DNA of 34,252 bases from an uncultured Phycisphaerales bacterium. GTDB lineage: Bacteria; Planctomycetota; Phycisphaerae; Phycisphaerales; UBA1924. Under the pieces are notes generated by a model. The model made no database searches and was not told the DNA's origin. It saw only the letters and a list, made by a program, of their open reading frames with translations. The stretch covers positions 1 through 34,252 of the forward strand of contig CALLYM010000272.1 in the NCBI GenBank assembly GCA_937858155.1. The letters run 5' to 3'. Positions within the stretch are counted from its first letter, which is position 1, and every line of letters begins with the position of its first letter. Positions 30,639 through 34,252 of this stretch are shown in pieces. Both the position numbers and the translations under genes were made by a program.

Positions 30639-30805
30639 ATCGGACTCCTCAGAGGGCGCGCGGGGACTCTGCGCAAGACCCCAGATCGTTCGAGTCTACC
30701 GCTCAGGGAGTTGCATTGCAAGGCCAAATAGCCACGCCGCACCGCCGTGACACGTTACGGATGTGCCCGGATGTCGCCGAAACTGAGATACGGACCTGGA
30801 ATGTG

Positions 30806-32326
30806 CTACTGATCCAGCAGGTAACTGAGGATCCTCACGCCCCACCCCGTCGGCCCCTCCACGAACATCCCCGCGTTCTTCTCCACCGCGTGCACGCCCG
30901 CGATGTCCAGGTGGCACCACGGCACCTCGTCCTTCACGAAGTAGCTCAAGAACGCCGCGCCCTGGATCGGGTGCGCCTTGCGATTCGGGTTGCTGTTCAA
31001 AATATCCGCGATCGGGCTCTTCATCATGTCGCGGTACTCATCATGCATGGGCAACCGCCACACGCGCTCGCCGCTCCCCGCGCTCGCCTCCTCGATCCGC
31101 TTCCGCAGCCCGTCGTCCTCGCAGAACATGCCGCAGTACGTGCTCCCCAGCGCCACCACCACGCCGCCCGTCAGCGTGGCCATGTCCACCACGCACGCGG
31201 GCCGATCCTTCTCGCACGCATACACCAGCGCGTCCGCCAGCACCAGCCGCCCCTCCGCGTCCGTGTTCGTCACCTCCACCGTCACGCCGTTGCGGTACGT
31301 CAGCACATCATCCGGGCGGTACGCCTCGTCGCTCACGGAGTTCTCCGCCGCCGCCAGGTACGCAACCACGCGCTTCTTCGGCTTGATCACCGTCGCGATC
31401 GCGTGCATCGCCCCCAGCACCGCGCACCCGCCGTCCTTGTCCCGCTTCATCCCCACCATGCCGTTGCTGATCTTGAGCGACAGCCCGCCCGTGTCGTACG
31501 TCATCGTCTTCCCGATGAGCACCACCGGCTTCCCGCCGCGCCCACCCTTGGGCACATACTCCAGCCGGATCATGCACGGCTTGTTCTCGCTCGCCTTGCC
31601 GACGTTGATCAGCCCCTCGAACCGCTCGCGCACCAGGTCGTTCCCCTTGAAGACCTTGCACAAGAGGCCCGCCTTCCGCGCCACCTTCTGCGCCTGCTCG
31701 GCCATGTAGAAAGGCGTCGCAATATTCGGCGGCGTCTGCGACAGCGTCCGCGCGATGTTCACCGACTGCGCCAGTGCCAGCCCACGGTCCACGCCGCCCC
31801 GGAAGTCCTCATCGCCGCTGCTCACGGCCAGCGCGCTGCGCTTGGGCAGCGTCGTCGCCTTCCCACGGAACTGGTCGCAGACCCAGCCCAGAATCCCCAG
31901 CCCCTCGCCGAACGCCTGGCCCGCCACAGACGCGTCAAACTTCCTCGCTGCCAAGGGCCCTGCGAGCTCCACCCGCACGCTCCCGGCCTTCACCGCCACC
32001 GCCCGCCGACCCACCGCCGCCGCCACGCTACGCAGCGTGTTCGAGTCGAGTTTCTCTTTTTTGCCCAGGCTCACGACCATCACCCGCGGCGCCGCACTCC
32101 CCTTCTTCGCCGCGCCAAAGGCCTCCACGATCGAGCACGCTTCGCCCGTCGCCTCCGGCCGCGCCACCGCCCCCTGCGCCGCTTCCCACAGGCCCGCTGC
32201 ACTCAGCACACCCTTCGTCGCCTCATCAAACTTGGCGAGCGACCCATCACCCGCGAACGCGCCGACGATGAGTGCATCAGGCTGTGTGCGGGCAGAAGCG
32301 CGGAACGTCTTGATCGAAGAAAACAT
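30806..32326 (-). CDS. pepA: Leucyl aminopeptidase (M17 family)
   Basis: A 506-aa cytosolic aminopeptidase that removes N-terminal residues using two metal ions. The start at 32326 (MFSSIKTFRA) has AGGAG seven bases before it. The N-terminal half is the variable macro-like domain; the catalytic half has all the expected residues: K273 and D278 in IGKTMTYDTGGLSLK, K285, D296 in MKRDKDGG, and NTDAEGRL (354-361) with D356, E358 and R360. The usual GKGITFDSGG reads GKTMTYDTGG here, a conservative variant. Length matches the family. It is divergent from the HIT gene and stands alone. Confidence 0.95.
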   Translation of the reverse strand: MFSSIKTFRASARTQPDALIVGAFAGDGSLAKFDEATKGVLSAAGLWEAAQGAVARPEATGEACSIVEAFGAAKKGSAAPRVMVVSLGKKEKLDSNTLRSVAAAVGRRAVAVKAGSVRVELAGPLAARKFDASVAGQAFGEGLGILGWVCDQFRGKATTLPKRSALAVSSGDEDFRGGVDRGLALAQSVNIARTLSQTPPNIATPFYMAEQAQKVARKAGLLCKVFKGNDLVRERFEGLINVGKASENKPCMIRLEYVPKGGRGGKPVVLIGKTMTYDTGGLSLKISNGMVGMKRDKDGGCAVLGAMHAIATVIKPKKRVVAYLAAAENSVSDEAYRPDDVLTYRNGVTVEVTNTDAEGRLVLADALVYACEKDRPACVVDMATLTGGVVVALGSTYCGMFCEDDGLRKRIEEASAGSGERVWRLPMHDEYRDMMKSPIADILNSNPNRKAHPIQGAAFLSYFVKDEVPWCHLDIAGVHAVEKNAGMFVEGPTGWGVRILSYLLDQ

Positions 32327-32447
32327 CTCAAACTCCTGAAGAGGCGGGTGGGACGGGGGCGCAAGCCCCCTCACAACTGTGCGGGCCGCGACTGTAGCGG
32401 CCACCCACTCCACCACCGCCCAACTGTCCCCCTCTCCCCCCATCTCC

Positions 32448-32478
32448 TTGACCACTTGACCACCTCCCACTTTGACCA
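32448..32478. promoter_or_regulatory. Three TTGACCA direct repeats between divergent genes
   Basis: TTGACCA occurs at 32448-32454, 32456-32462 and 32472-32478, with start-to-start spacing of 8 and 16 bases. They lie 31-61 bases upstream of the HIT start (32509) and 122 bases upstream of the aminopeptidase start. A regulator-binding array is inferred from the regular spacing; no factor can be named. Confidence 0.4.
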
Positions 32479-32508
32479 TTGGCTTACTCCCCGCTTCTAC
32501 CCTCTCGC

Positions 32509-33105
32509 ATGGCCCCGCCCCCTTCACCCAGCGGCCCCAACCCTCCCCACACCCAGCCTAGCGCAACCCCCGCCATCCACGCGCCCTGGCGCCTCACCTA
32601 CCTCGAAGCCCTCACCGCCTCCGAAGGCGGCACGGCCCCGCCCGGCACTGCTCCGCTGACGCCACCCACCAACTCCTTCCTCCTCGACTACTTCCTCACA
32701 CCCCAGCACGACAAGCAAAACCACGTCATCCTCCGCACCGCAGCCGGCCTCGTCCTGCTCAATAAGTACCCCTACGCCAACGGCCACCTCCTGGTCGCCC
32801 TGGGTGAACCGCGCCCCACGCTCCTGGACTACACGCCAGAGCAACGCTCTCAACTCTGGATGCTCACCGAACTCGCGACCGACCTCATGCAGCGCACGCT
32901 GACGCCCCAGGGCATCAACATCGGCGTCAACCAAGGCCGCGCCGCCGGCGCAGGCGTCCCCAACCACCTCCACGTCCACCTCGTCCCAAGATGGGGCGGC
33001 GACGTGAACTTCATGCACACCGTGGGCGCGGTCCGCGTGATACCGGGGAGCTTGGAGGAAATGTGGGGGAGGTACGTGGCCGTGACCCACGGTACCTCCC
33101 CTTGA
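32509..33105 (+). CDS. HIT-family protein, Ap4A phosphorylase-like
   Basis: A 198-aa nucleotide hydrolase/transferase of the histidine-triad superfamily. The start is ATG 32509. Residues 1-55 are Pro/Ala/Thr-rich. The HIT domain then shows NKYPYANGHLLV (about 85-96), INIGVNQGRAAGAGVPNHLH (about 136-155) and the triad HLHVHLVPRW (153-162), followed by GDVNFMHTVGAVRVIP. The GRAAGAGVPxHLHxHxVPRWxGDxNFM pattern is that of the actinobacterial Ap4A phosphorylase-like branch, which cleaves diadenosine tetraphosphate. The zinc-binding Cys seen in some relatives are absent. The last codons, including the TGA, lie inside a palindromic repeat, so the C-terminal tail may be repeat-derived. Confidence 0.9.
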   Translation: MAPPPSPSGPNPPHTQPSATPAIHAPWRLTYLEALTASEGGTAPPGTAPLTPPTNSFLLDYFLTPQHDKQNHVILRTAAGLVLLNKYPYANGHLLVALGEPRPTLLDYTPEQRSQLWMLTELATDLMQRTLTPQGINIGVNQGRAAGAGVPNHLHVHLVPRWGGDVNFMHTVGAVRVIPGSLEEMWGRYVAVTHGTSP

Positions 33106-33113
33106 GGGGAAGG
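33095..33113. repeat. Short palindrome CCTCCCC-TTGA-GGGGAAGG, copy 3
   Basis: It is related to the elements at 15814 and 16974. The right arm has one extra base. The stop codon of the HIT gene (TGA 33103-33105) lies in the loop. Confidence 0.5.
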
Positions 33114-33229
33114 CTGGGGAGGGGTTGGGAGCGGCCAACACACTCTGCTTGCGTGCCGTACCGGTGCAATTCACCAGCTTTTGAGGCCAATACTGGCCAT
33201 TGACTATTCGAGTATCATGCACCCATTCG

Positions 33230-34252
33230 ATGTTGACCAGCGACTCTCTACGAATGCAAGCGATGCGGCCGTATCCAAGAAAGAAAAGCAGCCTCTCAAA
33301 GTTCACGAGCGTCTGCGTGTCGATCGTGCTAGCTAGTATCACCCGCGAGGCACACGCGCAAGCTCTCGTTGGACTTGGCTTTCTGCCGGGTCGAACTTCT
33401 TCGACAGCAGCGGCAATCAGCAGCGACGGGCACGTTGTCGTAGGCAACAGCACGTCCCCGAGTGGCACGCACGCATACCGCTGGACGGCCGCAGGTGGCA
33501 TGGAAGACCTGCTCTCATACAACAGCAGTGATACGTGGGCCTATGGGGTGAGTGGCGATGGCGCAGTCGTCGCTGGTAAGAGTTCGGTGCAAGGCGATCT
33601 ACGTTGGGGAAGCAGATGGACCTCGACAACTGGGTGGGTGCGGCTTCCGGTGCCGGGCAGCGGCAGCGGATTTGGAATTGCATCGAGCGGCGATGGAGCG
33701 TCTATTGCTGGTGATTGGTCAATATGTTGCTGTCACCATTATGAATCATTTTGGAACCTTGATCCAATCTCGTCAACCTCCACTTGGTTGCAGAATTCGA
33801 GTTCTCCTGGATGTATTAACTGCGACACGACCGTCCGCGCCGTCAGCAGCGATGGCCAGTACGCCGTTGGAGCCATGGGCTACGGCAATTGCGAGAACTA
33901 TTCCCAGTGCTTTGTCGTTCGATGGAACCGATCCGGCATCAAGGAGATTCTGGGCGATCCCGGCGGCACAGGAGCCGCATTGTCCGTTGGTTGGAACTCC
34001 TTTGCAACCGGCGTGAACCAGGACGGCACCGTTATTGCCGCGACGAGCCGATTGCCATCGGGCACGTACCACGCGTTTCGCTGGAATCAGACCAACGGCT
34101 GGCGAGACCTGGGCGCATTGAGCGGAGGCGATTCACGTTCGGCGGCAGTCAACGCAGATGGGTCGGTCATCGTTGGCAAGAGCAATCTAGTTGCTGGCGG
34201 TGACTACCGAGCAACTATCTGGACAAACACTGACTCGATGCTGGACCTCAAT
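33230..34252 (+). CDS. Secreted HAF-repeat protein, 3' truncated by the window end
   Basis: The frame from 33230 stays open to the last base, 341 codons. The start is uncertain: ATG 33230, 33254 and 33263 are all in frame without clear ribosome binding sites; 33263 (MRPYPRKKSSLSKF) gives the neatest signal peptide, ending near EAHAQA. The mature part has repeated blades of about 45-60 residues built as AxxxSxDGxxVVG...HAYRWTxxxGMxDL: AISSDGHVVVGNSTSPSGTH, GVSGDGAVVAGKSS, AVSSDGQYAVGAMG, GVNQDGTVIAATS, AVNADGSVIVGKS. These match the HAF-type extracellular repeat, thought to form a beta-propeller-like secreted protein. GC content is lower than in neighbouring genes, which could mean relaxed selection or transfer. 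Confidence 0.88.
   Translation, partial: MLTSDSLRMQAMRPYPRKKSSLSKFTSVCVSIVLASITREAHAQALVGLGFLPGRTSSTAAAISSDGHVVVGNSTSPSGTHAYRWTAAGGMEDLLSYNSSDTWAYGVSGDGAVVAGKSSVQGDLRWGSRWTSTTGWVRLPVPGSGSGFGIASSGDGASIAGDWSICCCHHYESFWNLDPISSTSTWLQNSSSPGCINCDTTVRAVSSDGQYAVGAMGYGNCENYSQCFVVRWNRSGIKEILGDPGGTGAALSVGWNSFATGVNQDGTVIAATSRLPSGTYHAFRWNQTNGWRDLGALSGGDSRSAAVNADGSVIVGKSNLVAGGDYRATIWTNTDSMLDLN

Noticed and set aside
30711-30721. TTGCATTGCAA palindrome upstream of the protease gene
   Set aside because: Only five-base arms; expected by chance in a window of this size.

Overview
The window is GC-rich bacterial chromosome, most likely from a planctomycete of the class Phycisphaerae. The main reasons are three secreted proteins ending in the double Asp/Asn-rich, Cys-framed module known as a GC-type dockerin, several membrane proteins carrying a CxxC...CPxC zinc ribbon of planctomycete type, a bacterial deoxyhypusine synthase-like enzyme, and a fibro-slime domain protein. 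Many genes have a clear AGGAG-type ribosome binding site, which allowed several starts to be moved. I see no rRNA, tRNA, CRISPR array, insertion sequence or phage gene.

Layout. 0-6.3 kb: the tail of a Gly-rich protein, a secreted two-domain FKBP-type prolyl isomerase (-), a HExxE protein of unknown function (+), a small basic protein (-), a secreted PepSY-like protein (+), two small membrane proteins (-), and the deoxyhypusine synthase-like gene (-). 6.5-13.8 kb: a chemoreceptor, a membrane/zinc-ribbon/helical-repeat protein, rpmH (-, easily missed), rnc, polX with a PHP domain, and a secreted Gly/Arg-rich protein. 13.9-14.3 kb: a compact minus-strand unit with a -10 box, a structured leader, a 13-codon Lys-rich ORF, further hairpins and a terminator. 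14.5-24.6 kb: an M16 peptidase homologue without its zinc site, a GC-dockerin protein, an orphan iron-type ABC permease, a zinc-ribbon membrane protein, a lipoprotein, a fibro-slime protein, a conserved hypothetical, an MscS channel, an FMN reductase and a membrane protein. 24.8-30.6 kb: four minus-strand envelope genes in a row (matrixin-like protease with GC-dockerin, putative outer-membrane barrel, monohaem c-type lipoprotein, dihaem cytochrome c peroxidase/MauG-family protein with GC-dockerin). 30.8-34.3 kb: leucyl aminopeptidase (-), a HIT-family Ap4A-phosphorylase-like protein (+), and the first 341 codons of a HAF-repeat secreted protein running off the window.

How the genes relate. 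Most are single-gene units of housekeeping or envelope function. The barrel and monohaem genes share the bases TGATG and are almost certainly translationally coupled. With the dihaem enzyme and protease beside them they could form an extracytoplasmic redox/proteolysis module. The two most interesting unexplained items are the 13.99-14.26 kb transcription unit and this redox cluster with its 12-bp inverted repeat. Product calls rest on motifs read by eye; no database search was possible.
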